A program made the translations under genes and the position numbers. DNA of 64,000 nucleotides from Lewinellaceae bacterium (GTDB lineage Bacteria; Bacteroidota; Bacteroidia; Chitinophagales; Saprospiraceae). Positions 44,194 to 54,700 of the stretch are shown in pieces. Position 1 is the first letter of the stretch, and the number at the start of each line of letters is the position of its first letter. The notes under the pieces are model-generated. The model made no database searches, was not told where the DNA came from, and saw nothing but the letters and a program-made list of their open reading frames with translations. The stretch spans positions 328,143 through 392,142 of the forward strand of contig JACJXW010000009.1 of NCBI GenBank assembly GCA_020636405.1, given 5' to 3'.

Positions 44194-45675
44194 ATGCGGT
44201 TTCCATTTACTATCGCGCTTTTTTGCCTTAGGCTTTGTCTGTCGGCTCAGGACTTCGAAGAATTCTCCGAGCTATCCGGTTCTCCGGCGTACCGCACCAG
44301 CTTTACCTCTGTTGCCACCGGGGGCGGGTTGATCTACGGTATCAACGACGCCACCGCCGGCACCATGATCTTCTACAAGATCGGCCCGCAGGGAGCAATC
44401 ACGGCCACGCTGAGCCTGGAGCCCACCTGCTGCGGCTATTACGGCGGCCTTTTCGCCAGCGGGGGGCGTTACTTTTTCGATGCTTTCCGGCCCGACGTGC
44501 CGGGCACGCGACTGCTGCTCGAACTGGATGAAGAGCTGAACGTGCTCCGCGAAGTCACCTGGGAGGGCGTCGCTCCCGAAGTGGGCGCCATGAATATATC
44601 CCAGCAGACCACCGGCCTGGTGAACTTCAACCGGGGCGCCCGCAGGATCTCCGGCGATACGCTCTATGCCGTCGTGCCCTACCTCCTGCCGCAGCTGGGC
44701 GGCCGGCCTTTCACGCAGTACGAGATCCTCGGCCTGAGCGGGGAGGTGTATTTCCTGCGCGACCTGAAAAACATCGATTCCCTGTACGTGCACTATTATT
44801 CCACCATGGGAGAGGATGCCTTTTACCTCTTCGGCTTTATGGAAGGCGAGACGGTGCCCGGCGGCAACGACGGCAACAGCTACGGCGGGCTGATCGGCAA
44901 GTTCGATCTCCGCAACGGGCAGGTGCAGGGCACGACCTGGTTCGAAGGCAACTTCCTCGGCAGCGGGACGGACGGCTGCATGGGGCAGTACTTCGACGGC
45001 AAAGTGTACGCCAGCGCCTACACCAGCTCCAGCCTGCAAGGCGCGCCCTACGCCGGCTCCGGCTGCCCGGAACGGACGGTGGCCATCGAGGTCTTCAATG
45101 AGAACCTCCAGTTCGAGCGGGGCTACAACCTGCCCACCTGCGGCTTCCTCACCAACGGCGGCGAGGCTTTTGCTGCAGACAGGGAAGGCTATATCTACTA
45201 CGCCAATTTCAACCAGCAGGAATCCGCCACCTATCTGTTCAAATTCGACAGCCTGCTCAACGTCGTCTGGATGAACACCTACGACATGGGCTTCCCCTAT
45301 GCCATCAAGCTGACGCCGCAGGAAAACTACCTCATCATCGACGGCATTGATAGAATCATAGACCCCACCTTGCGCATCTTCCGCGTAGACACGGCCTCGG
45401 GGGCGATCGTCAGCAGCACGGAGCTGCCCGGCGCGGCGGCCTCCGCTCCAGCTTTTTATCCCAACCCCACCGCCGGGCCGCTCCGCCTGGAGGCTCCCTC
45501 CGAACGCCCGCTGCGGGTGCGGGTATACGGCCTGAGCGGCCGCCTGCACGGCGCCCATCGGGTGGAGGATGGGACACTGGGCCTGGATAGCCTGCCGGCC
45601 GGCGCCTACATCCTGCAACTGTCCGATTGGGAGAGCGGGGAGCTGATCGGAGTACAAAGGGTGGTGAAGCGGTAG
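44194..45675 (+). CDS. Secreted T9SS cargo protein of unknown function
   Basis: The 493-residue protein starts at the ATG at 44194, giving a signal peptide MRFPFTIALFCLRLCLSAQ. The body (about 20-400) repeats short beta segments (GRYFFDAFRPDVPGTRLLLELDE, EDAFYLFGFMEGE, YLFKFDSLLNVVWMNTYD), like a propeller. The last 75 residues are a type A T9SS sorting domain: FYPNPTAGPLRLEAPS, LRVRVYGLSGRL and SLPAGAYILQLSD. It should be exported to the cell surface or medium. It diverges from the frameshifted T9SS remnant with 39 bases between. The function is unknown. Confidence 0.85.
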   Translation: MRFPFTIALFCLRLCLSAQDFEEFSELSGSPAYRTSFTSVATGGGLIYGINDATAGTMIFYKIGPQGAITATLSLEPTCCGYYGGLFASGGRYFFDAFRPDVPGTRLLLELDEELNVLREVTWEGVAPEVGAMNISQQTTGLVNFNRGARRISGDTLYAVVPYLLPQLGGRPFTQYEILGLSGEVYFLRDLKNIDSLYVHYYSTMGEDAFYLFGFMEGETVPGGNDGNSYGGLIGKFDLRNGQVQGTTWFEGNFLGSGTDGCMGQYFDGKVYASAYTSSSLQGAPYAGSGCPERTVAIEVFNENLQFERGYNLPTCGFLTNGGEAFAADREGYIYYANFNQQESATYLFKFDSLLNVVWMNTYDMGFPYAIKLTPQENYLIIDGIDRIIDPTLRIFRVDTASGAIVSSTELPGAAASAPAFYPNPTAGPLRLEAPSERPLRVRVYGLSGRLHGAHRVEDGTLGLDSLPAGAYILQLSDWESGELIGVQRVVKR

Positions 45676-46163
45676 GAGAAAGCGGGGCTAATCCGTTGAA
45701 TCTGGGCAATCCGTAGGTTGTGAGGCACTTGTCATTTCGGGCCTGCCCGGCCGTTCTCACCCTTCAGGACATCCTCCAGTAATTTGCGGTTTTTCAAATA
45801 TGGAACTGTGGGAGATGCCCGAACTGCGCTGCCCACACCAAGCGATGGTAAAATGATCTTCCAGTCCGGTAGGGTGCCTTCGGGTAGAAAGAAATCCGGC
45901 CCCAGGCAGGTAGCGCAGCGCGGGAAGGGTGGAGGTGTCTTTACTCCTGATGATTTACACCGCCGATCACTTAATCGGCTTTGTCGGAGCAGCTTCCGGC
46001 AAGTGGCCTGCCGCTCTGTTGTAGGAATGGCTGCGGCCCGCCGGGGCTGAGCGCCAGCAGCACGGCTGTAAGAAGTAGCAGGCAGGAAGAAGCTGCCTGG
46101 ACAGCTTGGCAAGGCGGGCGGGCTTTCGGAGGCGCCCTTCGGCAAATGCCGGTTTCATGACGA
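45676..46163. other. 488-base region with no supported gene
   Basis: GC-rich DNA between the T9SS cargo gene and the broken recombinase. Several short frames exist but none shows a family or a consistent codon pattern. It marks the left edge of the accessory segment. Confidence 0.5.
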
Positions 46164-46447
46164 TTACCCCTTCACCCTCTGCACATAATTCCAAGCCGTC
46201 CCATAGGAGACCCCCAGCTCCTTCCGGATCTGGTTGATCGATTTCCCCTCCCGGTACAGCCCGGCTATTTTCTCCTGGACACCATTCGCAATGGGCGGCC
46301 TTGAGGTTCGCTTACCTTGCGCCTTGGCCCTTGCCATGCCTGCCCTGACCCTTTCGCTGATCAGGGCGCTCTCAAACTGCGCGATAGAAGCCATGATGCT
46401 GAAGATCAGTTCCCCCTGAGGCGTGGTCGTATCGACGTTCTCCTGGT

Positions 46448-46547
46448 ATACTGACGCAGGGCTGGATTTGTTGTTTCAAATCCAGCATGGTCAGTATATC
46501 CTGACTGCGCCGGGTTTGTACAACAAAACAAGGCGGACGTCAGGATA
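46448..46547. repeat. Tandem hairpin element inserted in the recombinase gene
   Basis: Two neighbouring hairpins. The first is ATACTGAC (46448-46455) / GTCAGTAT (46490-46497) enclosing a second perfect stem GCTGGATTTG / CAAATCCAGC. The second is ATCCTGAC (46498-46505) / GTCAGGAT (46539-46546). The two outer stems share ATNCTGAC. This looks like a small REP- or MITE-type element. Confidence 0.75.
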
Positions 46548-46592
46548 GAAATGAAATCCACCCCCAGCGAATGAAACTCCTTCAACGCATCG

Positions 46593-46757
46593 AGAGCGTG
46601 TTGGGAGGTGGTCGTTTGGGCTGCAAATACCATCTTTCGGAACCTCACTTCAGCTATTTTTTCGTCCATAGCTTTGGCTATGCACTCAAAAATAAGCTTT
46701 GTGAGAACCCGAAATCTGATATTTTCGCTACCAAAGCACCACCTCCCAACACGCTCT
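46593..46757. mobile_element. 165-base MITE with 20-base terminal inverted repeats
   Basis: AGAGCGTGTTGGGAGGTGGT at 46593-46612 is repeated as its exact complement at 46738-46757. The inner 125 bases contain no gene. It interrupts the recombinase. No flanking duplication is certain, since the flanks (ATCG and GGCC) differ. Confidence 0.85.
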
Positions 46758-47018
46758 GGCCAGCGCCTGGGTCGACCGGGCAAAGCGGTCGTACCGCCAG
46801 ACCAGCACCACATCGACCTTCCGTTTCCGCACCTGGTTGACCATCTTCTGATATTCCTCCCTCTGCTCCGAGGCGCCGGGGGCATAGTCCACGAATTCAC
46901 CCACCAGGTGAAAGCCCCGCCGGCGGGCATAATCCCGCAGCTGAATCAGTTGATTTTCCGGGTCCTGCCCCTTGTCCAAAGTAGAGACCCTTGCGTATAT
47001 GGCAGCACGTTTTTCCAT

Positions 47019-47553
47019 ATCATAAAGGTACTGGTTTTTGATAAGGGAATTGGCGTTTTATAAAACGCTGATTTTCAAGAGGGATTTTGGGTGGGTTTGG
47101 AGGACCCTTTTTGATAAGGGGGTAGAAGAGCGGATTTTGCTTTGTTTTGTAGGGCAGAAGTCCTGGACTTTGGGGCGTGTATGACGTTACGTCGTAACGA
47201 ACTAGGCGAGTCCGCCATCCGGCGGATTGTCAACTTGCGCTTTAAATCCGCCAGTTCTTTCTGGGACAAAGCTAACCTGGAGCCGTTGATCTTCCTGCGC
47301 TGTGCCTTCTTGGCTGGGTGGTGGAAGTTCCTCGTAGGGCATGTCGCTGGGAGATATGCCCTGGGGGGTACAAACTAGAATCGCACCCTGCTATTCTTGC
47401 TGGTGAAAAAGGAAAGTTAAATTCCCAGTATGCCTGGCTAAAATGGAGAAAGTTTCGGCACAGCTATTCAGAATGACATAAAGTGTATTACTTTTTCAAC
47501 TCCTTAGCTCAATCACCAAAATTTCTTACATTTATAAGCCATAAAGTATAGCT
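47019..47553. other. 535-base region upstream of the transmembrane CHAT operon
   Basis: No gene is supported. It holds a short palindrome CGTTAC-GTC-GTAACG (47185-47199) and a small stem TCCGCC / GGCGGA at about 47210-47225. The palindrome lies in the promoter-side DNA of the broken recombinase, where a recombination site could be. A weak promoter (TTAG-N19-TACATTTA, ending at 47536) may serve the CHAT gene. Confidence 0.45.
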
Positions 47554-48876
47554 ATGGCAGACTCCAAAACACCAGTCATTCTACTCGCCTTTGCTAACGA
47601 TGATGGGCGTTCTCTTCGCCATTTGGATGAAGAACAACGCATCCTAAAACAAAAACTGCGTCAAGCTGAAGGAGAAGGTAAATGCCTTGTACAGGTACTG
47701 CCCGCCGCTAAAGCAGCTGATGTGATTCAGGCATTTCAAGAATATCGGGGGCGGATAAAGGTCTTTCATTATGGCGGCCACTCCGATGATGATGAGATTT
47801 TCTTCAAGTCTTCCTATGAACAGGCAAATAGCGTTCAGGCTCAAAATCTGGCGGAGTTCCTTGCCCTGCAGCCAGGGTTGGAGTTGCTTTTTCTCAATAG
47901 TTGTTTAAGCCTGCCACAGGCAAAGGCATATCACCAAGCAGGAGTTAAGGCTGTCATCGCTACCGACCGAGCGATAGGCGATCAGGCTGCCTGTAATTTC
48001 GCGGCCCTCTTCTACAGTGCTTTGGCTAGTGGCGCCGATATCATACATGCTTTTCAGGAGGCAGAAACAGGTTTCAGGGTACAATTTGAGGAAAACCTTA
48101 GAGGATTAATGCCTCAGTATGAAGATACTGTCGATCAATTACCCTGGCAGGTTTACCCTCAACTACCGCACTCTTGGAGCCTGTCACCGGCAGCTCGGAC
48201 TACAGAAAATCCTGGTCATCCTTGGTGGCGGTACGTTACAGCCGCCGCAGTAATTATTGGCATACTAGGTGGGTTGGCGGAAGTATTAAATTTTATAAAC
48301 CCGTTTCCTGTTGCTATTGTCACCCCTGATTCCGACACTGTTACCGTCCTGGCACACGGGCCGGCCGGTAAGGACGATTTAGTGCTGCCCAACCGCGGAG
48401 TGGTAAAGTTGATCTATGGGGACGCCATCATTTCTAAACAGATCAATAATGAAGGCGAAGCGACTTTTAAGCAGGTGCCAGAGCGTTTTTTTCAGCCAGA
48501 TGCTAGGGTAGAAATCCTCTTCCATGACCCCGAGGGTGAACCTTACCGAGCTGTACACCATGATTCTTTGTACCAACTAAACCGGGGAGAGTACATTGCC
48601 CTGCCTGTTAAACTACAGGGTCTAGGGCAGATAAGGGGCATTGTAAAGGACTCTCGTTCTGGAGATCCGGTAGAAGGGGTGAGGGTCAGTGTTCATCAGG
48701 ACGTCTACACTTTTTCTAATCAGTACGGAGAATATTCCCTGCAGATACCTCCGGAAAAGCAGGCCAAGTTTCAGACGATTCGCGCCTATAAAGAAGGCTA
48801 TGAGTCATTTGAACAGGCAAACGTACCAGTACAAACCGGACGGGAAATCCCCATTTTTCTCAAACCCAAAAACTGA
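47554..48876 (+). CDS. Transmembrane CHAT protease with C-terminal carboxypeptidase-regulatory-like domain
   Basis: The 440-residue protein has a CHAT domain at about 1-205 with the dyad His76 (VFHYGGHSDD) and Cys117 (FLNSCLSL). One membrane helix follows at about 225-248 (YVTAAAVIIGILGGLAEVLNF). Residues 250-345 are beta-rich, and about 355-438 look like a carboxypeptidase regulatory-like beta-sandwich (IRGIVKDSRSGDPVEGVRVSVHQD), a domain usually found outside the cytoplasm. The expected topology is CHAT inside and sandwich in the periplasm. Two genes for exported TPR proteins follow, the first 5 bases after the stop. I infer a trans-envelope sensor-protease. Its N-terminal LLAFAND resembles the other CHAT protein (LAFAND). 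Confidence 0.85.
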   Translation: MADSKTPVILLAFANDDGRSLRHLDEEQRILKQKLRQAEGEGKCLVQVLPAAKAADVIQAFQEYRGRIKVFHYGGHSDDDEIFFKSSYEQANSVQAQNLAEFLALQPGLELLFLNSCLSLPQAKAYHQAGVKAVIATDRAIGDQAACNFAALFYSALASGADIIHAFQEAETGFRVQFEENLRGLMPQYEDTVDQLPWQVYPQLPHSWSLSPAARTTENPGHPWWRYVTAAAVIIGILGGLAEVLNFINPFPVAIVTPDSDTVTVLAHGPAGKDDLVLPNRGVVKLIYGDAIISKQINNEGEATFKQVPERFFQPDARVEILFHDPEGEPYRAVHHDSLYQLNRGEYIALPVKLQGLGQIRGIVKDSRSGDPVEGVRVSVHQDVYTFSNQYGEYSLQIPPEKQAKFQTIRAYKEGYESFEQANVPVQTGREIPIFLKPKN

Positions 48877-48881
48877 TCACC

Positions 48882-51692
48882 ATGCGCACAATCCTTACCC
48901 TGTTTATCCTCTCTGCCATCGTCATCTCAGGGTACAGCCAGCAAATTGAGCTCAAAGGGCAGGTGTCTATTCATAACAGCAAGTACAATACCGGCAATAT
49001 TGAGTATGTCAAAGACGCTTACGTTAGTGCCCCCTTTACCACACCGGATGACACGGATGTGGAGGGCCGCTTTGGATTGGAGTTTGTAGGAATAGATGCC
49101 GGCACGGAGGTAAAGTTACAAGTAGAGAAAGCTGGCCTGGAGGTGGTCAACGAGTACGACCTGGCACGGGTGATCATCGGGCGCAAACCCCTACTGCGGG
49201 TATTTGTAATAGAAAAAGGAAAGCTGGCGCAAGCACAAACAGAACTTTACAACATCAGCAAACAAGCCCTCTATGCGGAAAAAGATGCACTTATTGCCCG
49301 GCTAAAAGCAAGCGAAGCGGAAAGCAAAGCGGCCATTGCCGAACTGGAAAAGCGTTTTGGACAGGAAATCGCCACCCGCTTTGAAGCAGAAGAACTGCTG
49401 CAACAGAAAGTAGCAAATCTGGAAAGGCGGCTGCCGGAATTCGCTCAGGAACTGGCGAAGGCCAATCTGGATTTTGCATCTGATTTATATATTCAGGCTT
49501 ATGAGCATTTTGAAAAAGGGGAGATTGAAGCGGCTATTAAAGTCTTGGATGAAGCCAAATTGGACCAATCCTACCAGGAAGCTGTTAATACTATTGCGAA
49601 AGGTAATAAAATAGAAAGTATAGGAAAAGACATGCAGGAGAAAGGTTTGCTACAGATTGATCAGATTGTTGAAAGCTTTAAACTGAAAGCTAAATCTCAT
49701 AATCTGCTTTTTCAGTATCGTCAGGCGGTTGCGGTGTACGAAAAGGTTATCCGTATTTTAGAAGAGGTCAAGGGAAAGGAAAGCCTTGAGCTGTCCGTTG
49801 TATACCATGAGATCGCGGCAACCTATAGAGGCCTTGGGCAGTACGCGGAAGCGCTGGGCTACGATCAAAAAGCCCTGGTGATCCGGGAGGCGGTGCTGGA
49901 AGCAAACCACTATGGCCTTGCCTATTCCTATTATCTTATCGGAAATACCTATGTCGGCCTTGGGCAGTACGAAGAAGCACTGGGTTACGATCAAAAAGTC
50001 CTGGCGATCTTGGAGACGGTGCTGGAAGCAAACCACCCTGATCTGGCTAAATCCTACGGTAGTATCGCCCGAACCTATTTCCACCTTGGGCAGTACGAAG
50101 AGGCACTGGGTTACGGTCAAAAAGCCCTGGCGATCGATGAGGTGGTGCTGGAAGTGAACCATCCTAGTTTGGCCATTTCCTACGCTAATATCGCACTTAT
50201 TTATCATGCCCTTTGGCAGTACGAAGAGGCGCTGGGTTACGGTCAAAAAGCCTTGGCGATCGGGGAGGCGGTGCTGGAAGTGAACCATCCTCATTTAGCC
50301 TTTTACTACCATAGCATCGCGGCAAGCTATCACGCCCTTGACCAGCACTCGGAGGCGCTAAGTTACCATCAAAAAGGCCTGGCGGTCCGGGAGGCGACGC
50401 TGGAAGCGAACCACCCCGACCTGGCCATTTCCTACTATTATATCGCGGAAACCTACCGCACTCTTGGGCAGTACGAAGAAGCGCTGAGTTACGATCAAAA
50501 AGCCCTGGCGATCCGGGAGGCGATGCTAGATAGGAACCACCCTTATTTGGTCGTTTCTTACCATAGTATCGCGGAAACCTATCGCGCCCTTGGGCAGTAC
50601 GAAGAGGCGCTGGATTACGATCAAAAAGGCCTGGCGATCCGGGAGGCGATGCAGGAAGCGAACCACCCCAACCTGGCCACTTCCTACCATAATATAGCGA
50701 CCACCTATCACGCTCTTGGGCAGCACGTAGAGGGGCTGGGTTACGATCAAAAAGCCTTGGCGATCCGGGAGGCGACGCTGGAAGCGAACCACTCTGATCT
50801 GATTACATCGCTGAACAGGAACCGTTCTGATCTGATTACTTCCTATAGTAATATCGTAGTAACCTATCTCACCCTTGGGCAGTACGAAGAGGCGCTGGGG
50901 TACGGTCAAAAAGCCTTGGCGATCGGGGAGACGGTGCTAGGTAGGAGCCACCCCGATGTGGTCTTTTTATACCATAAAATTGCGGAAATTTATCGCGCCC
51001 TTGGACAGTACGGGGAGGCGCTAGATTATGATCAAAGAGGCCTGGCGATTCGGGAGGTGGCGTTGGAAGCCCCCCATCCCGACTTGGCCGCTTCCTACCA
51101 TAGTATCGCGGCAACCTATAGAGGCCTTGGGCAGTACGGGGAGGCACTGGATTACGATCAAAGAGGCCTGGCAATCCGGGAAACGGCGTTAGAAGTCCTC
51201 CCCCTCGATTTGGCCGCTTCCTACCATAGTATCGCGGAAACCTACTGCACTCTTGGGCAGTACGAAGAGGCGCTGGGTTACAATCAAAGAGGCCTGGCGA
51301 TCCGGGAAACGGCGTTAGAAGTCTCCCCCACCCACTTAGCCGCTTCCTACCATAGTATCGCGGAAACCTACTGCACTCTTGGGCAGTACGAGGAGGCGCT
51401 GGGTTACGATCAAAAAACCCTGGCGATTCTGGAGGCGGTGCTGGATAGGAACCACCCTAATCTGGCCACTTCCTATGGTAATATCGCGGTAACCTATCAC
51501 GCTCTTGGGCAGTATACGGAGGCGCTGAATCACCATCAAAAAGCCCTGGCGATCTATGTGGCAATGCTGGACGCGCCCCCCCCCAACCTAGCTACTTCTT
51601 ACACTAATATCGCGGCAACCTATCGTGCCCTGGGGCAGAAGGATAGAGCTGAAGAATATGAAGCGAAAGCGGCAGCAATTAGAAAAAATTAA
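48882..51692 (+). CDS. Exported TPR protein 1 (14 full kinesin-light-chain-type TPRs)
   Basis: The 936-residue protein has a signal peptide (MRTILTLFILSAIVISGYSQ), then a beta-sandwich of about 100 residues (IELKGQVSIHNSKYN, TPDDTDVEGRFGLEFVG) with the same flavour as the C-terminus of the CHAT protein. A coiled coil follows (about 115-200), then from about residue 310 fourteen 42-residue TPRs plus a half repeat. The consensus is TYRALGQYEEALGYDQKALA followed by IREAVLEANHPDLATSYHNIA. Repeat 8 has an 11-residue tandem duplication (SDLITS twice). The array likely binds proteins or peptides in the periplasm. It is in an operon with the CHAT gene. Confidence 0.9.
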   Translation: MRTILTLFILSAIVISGYSQQIELKGQVSIHNSKYNTGNIEYVKDAYVSAPFTTPDDTDVEGRFGLEFVGIDAGTEVKLQVEKAGLEVVNEYDLARVIIGRKPLLRVFVIEKGKLAQAQTELYNISKQALYAEKDALIARLKASEAESKAAIAELEKRFGQEIATRFEAEELLQQKVANLERRLPEFAQELAKANLDFASDLYIQAYEHFEKGEIEAAIKVLDEAKLDQSYQEAVNTIAKGNKIESIGKDMQEKGLLQIDQIVESFKLKAKSHNLLFQYRQAVAVYEKVIRILEEVKGKESLELSVVYHEIAATYRGLGQYAEALGYDQKALVIREAVLEANHYGLAYSYYLIGNTYVGLGQYEEALGYDQKVLAILETVLEANHPDLAKSYGSIARTYFHLGQYEEALGYGQKALAIDEVVLEVNHPSLAISYANIALIYHALWQYEEALGYGQKALAIGEAVLEVNHPHLAFYYHSIAASYHALDQHSEALSYHQKGLAVREATLEANHPDLAISYYYIAETYRTLGQYEEALSYDQKALAIREAMLDRNHPYLVVSYHSIAETYRALGQYEEALDYDQKGLAIREAMQEANHPNLATSYHNIATTYHALGQHVEGLGYDQKALAIREATLEANHSDLITSLNRNRSDLITSYSNIVVTYLTLGQYEEALGYGQKALAIGETVLGRSHPDVVFLYHKIAEIYRALGQYGEALDYDQRGLAIREVALEAPHPDLAASYHSIAATYRGLGQYGEALDYDQRGLAIRETALEVLPLDLAASYHSIAETYCTLGQYEEALGYNQRGLAIRETALEVSPTHLAASYHSIAETYCTLGQYEEALGYDQKTLAILEAVLDRNHPNLATSYGNIAVTYHALGQYTEALNHHQKALAIYVAMLDAPPPNLATSYTNIAATYRALGQKDRAEEYEAKAAAIRKN
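49815..51665 (+). repeat. 126-base tandem repeat array coding the TPRs of protein 1
   Basis: About 14 units of 126 bases with strong conservation of words such as GATCAAAAAGCCCTGGCGATC. The high DNA-level identity suggests unequal exchange or gene conversion among units. Confidence 0.85.
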
Positions 51693-51712
51693 AATAAGTG
51701 AACCAATTCGAA

Positions 51713-54700
51713 ATGAGTAAGTCTAACAATCTCCGATTGTTTAAAAACCTAAAAACTTATCGTAATGAGTGGCTTTTTCACTTTTTTTTACTCTCTTTCA
51801 TTTCTTTTTCAGGGTACAGCCAGCAAATCATACTCAAAGGGCAGGTATCTATTCATAACAGCAAGTATAATACTGGTCATATCAAGTATGTCAAAGACGC
51901 TTATATCAGCGCTCCTTTTACTACGCCAGATGACACGGATGTGGAGGGCCGCTTTGAATTAGAGTTTGTAGGAGTAGATGCCGGGACAGCGGTAAAGGTG
52001 CAGGTAGAGAAAGCTGGTTTGGATGTGGTCAACGAGTACGATTTGGCGCGGGTGATCATCGGGCGCAAACCCCTACTACGGGTGTTTCTAATAGAGAAAG
52101 GGAAACTGGCACAAGCGCAAACTGAGCTGTTCAACATAAGTAAAAAGGCCCTCTATGCGGAAAAAGATGCCATTATTGACCGGCTAAAAGCAAGCGAAGT
52201 GGAGAGCAAAACAACCATTGCCGAACTGGAAAAACGTTTTGGGAAGGAAGTTGCAAACCGCTTTGAAGCAGAGGAGTTGCTACAGCAAAAAGTAGCAGAA
52301 CTGGAAAAGCGGCTGCCAGAATTTGTCCAGGAACTAGCGAAGGCCAATCTGGATTTTGCATCTGGCTTATATATTCAGGCTTATGAGCATTTTCAAATAG
52401 GGGAAATTGAAGAAGCTATTGCCGTGTTAGATGAGGCGAAACTCGATGCTGCCTATTCAAATGCCATAGTCGCTTTGGAGCAAACAAAAGATGAAATAGA
52501 AAAATTGGAAGCAGTTGTTGTTGACCGTGAGATGGAGATAGATCAGGTCGTTGAAAGCTACCAACTAAAAGCGGAAGCTTACAATCTGCTTTTCCAGTAT
52601 CGTCAGGCAATAGAGGTCTACGAAAAGATCATCCGAATTTTGAAAGAGGTTAAGGGAACGGAAAGTCTTGAACTAGCCAGTTCTTATATTAATATCGCGG
52701 AAACCTATCGTGCCTTGGGGCAGTATTCCCTTGCACTCAGCTACCATCAAAAAACTTTAGCTATCCTGGAGGCGGTGCTGGAAGCGAACCATCCATACTT
52801 AGCCAATTCCTACAACAATAATGCCAATGCCTATCTTTATCTTGGGCGGTACGAGGAGGCCTTACATTACCATCAAAAAGCTTTGGCGATCTATGAATCT
52901 GTATTAGGAGCTAACGACCCCTCTCTAGCTACTTCCTATAACAATATTGCTAACACCTTTCATGATCTCGGGCAATATAAAGAGGCCCTCGACTACCATC
53001 AAAAAGCCTTGGCGATTCGGGAATCGGTGCTGGAAGCCAACCATCTAGACTTGGCTCAATCCTATAACAACATAGCAACTACATATAGTAGCCTTGGGCG
53101 GCACGAGCAAGCGCTACGTTACGACGAAAAAGCTTTGGCAATAAAGGAATCGGTGCTGGATGCAAGGCACCCCGATCTCGCCACAGCCTATAATAATATC
53201 GCAGCAACCTATCGCGACCTTGGACAGTATGAAAAGGCGCTATATTACCATCAAAAAACCATTACGATTCGAGAATCGGTATTGGAAGCCAATCACCCAT
53301 TCCTGGCTAATTCTTACAATCATATCGCATCAACTTACCGCGACCTTGGGCAGTATTCTGAGGCACTCAATTATGATAAAAAAGCCCTTACCATCCACCA
53401 AGCGGTACTGGAATCGAACCACCCTGACTTGGCCTCTTCCTATAATAATATCGCAGAAACCTGCCGCGCACTGGGGCAATATACAGCGGCACTCAGCTGC
53501 CATCAAAAAGCTTTGGCTATTCGGGAGGCAGTACTTGATGCAAGGCACCCCTATTTGGCTCAATCCTACAATAATGTTGCTCTCATCTATCACGTCCAAG
53601 GGCAGTATCCTGAGGCACTCAACTATCATCAAAAAGCTTTGGTTATTCAAGAGGCAGTGCTGGATGCGAACCACCCCGACCTAGCCAATTCTTACAATAA
53701 TATTGCCCTCATCTATCACGTCCAAGGGCAGTATCCTGAAGCGCTTAACTATCATCAAAAAGCTCTGGCCATTCTAGAGGTAGTGCTGGATGAGAACCAC
53801 CCCGATTTGGCCCTATCCTACAATAACATTGCTAATACCTATCGTGCCCTTGGACGGTATGAAGAGGCGCTACTCTATCACCAAAAAGACCGTGTAATCT
53901 TAGAATTAGTACTCGAAGCAAACCACCCTGATTTGGCTACCTCCTACAATAATATCGCGGCCACCTATAGTACTCTTGGGCAGTATTCTGAGGCACTCAG
54001 CTACCATCAAAAAGCCCTCGCCATCCGGAAAACAGAACTTGAATCGAACCACCCCGACCTCGCCACTTCCTACAATAATATTGCGGAAACTTATCGTGTT
54101 CTTGGGCAGTATTCCGAAGCACTCAACTATCATCAAAAAGCTCTGGCCATGCGCGAAAAGGTGCTCGAATCAAACCATCCCGACTTGGCTAATTCCTACA
54201 ATAATATCGCGGGAACTTATCGCGCTCTTGGGCAGTATCCCGAGGCACTAAGCTACCATCAAAAAGCTCTGGCTATTCGGGAGGCAGTACTGGGATCGAA
54301 ACACCCCGATCTGGCCAAATCCTACAATGATATCGCCCTTACCTATTACGCTCTTGGGCAGTATTCCGAAGCGCTCGATTTCCATCAAAAAGCCCTTACC
54401 ATTCAACAGGCAGTACTGGAATCGAACCACCCCGACCTGGCTACTTCTTATAATAACATCGCGACAATCTATCGCGCTTTGGGGAAGCACTCCGAAGCCT
54501 TCAAGTACCATCAAAAAACCCTGGCGATCCTAGAGGTAGTGCTGCAATCGAACCACCCTGACCAGGCTAATTACTACAATAATATCGCGGGAACCTATCG
54601 TGCTCTTGGACAGTATTCCGAGGCACTCCATTACGATCAAAAAGCCCTTGCTATCCGGGAGGCAGTACTGGAAGCGGACCATCCAGACCTGGCCACTTCC

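Larger units (their letters stand above)
46164..47018 (-). pseudogene. Serine recombinase (resolvase/invertase) broken by two small inserts
   Basis: The N-terminal piece (47018 to about 46758) reads RAAIYARVSTLDKGQDPENQL, with the catalytic Ser in ARVST, up to WRYDRFARSTQALA. A 165-base element follows (46593-46757). The frame resumes as LKEFHSLGVDFIS (about 46590-46548), is cut again by about 100 bases of hairpins (46448-46547), and continues as YQENVDTTTPQGELIFSIMASIAQFESALISERVRAG with the C-terminal HTH (GKSINQIRKELGVSYGTAWNYVQ) to the stop at 46164. Removing both inserts nearly restores one resolvase of about 200 residues. The gene is inactive as it stands. Confidence 0.85.
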
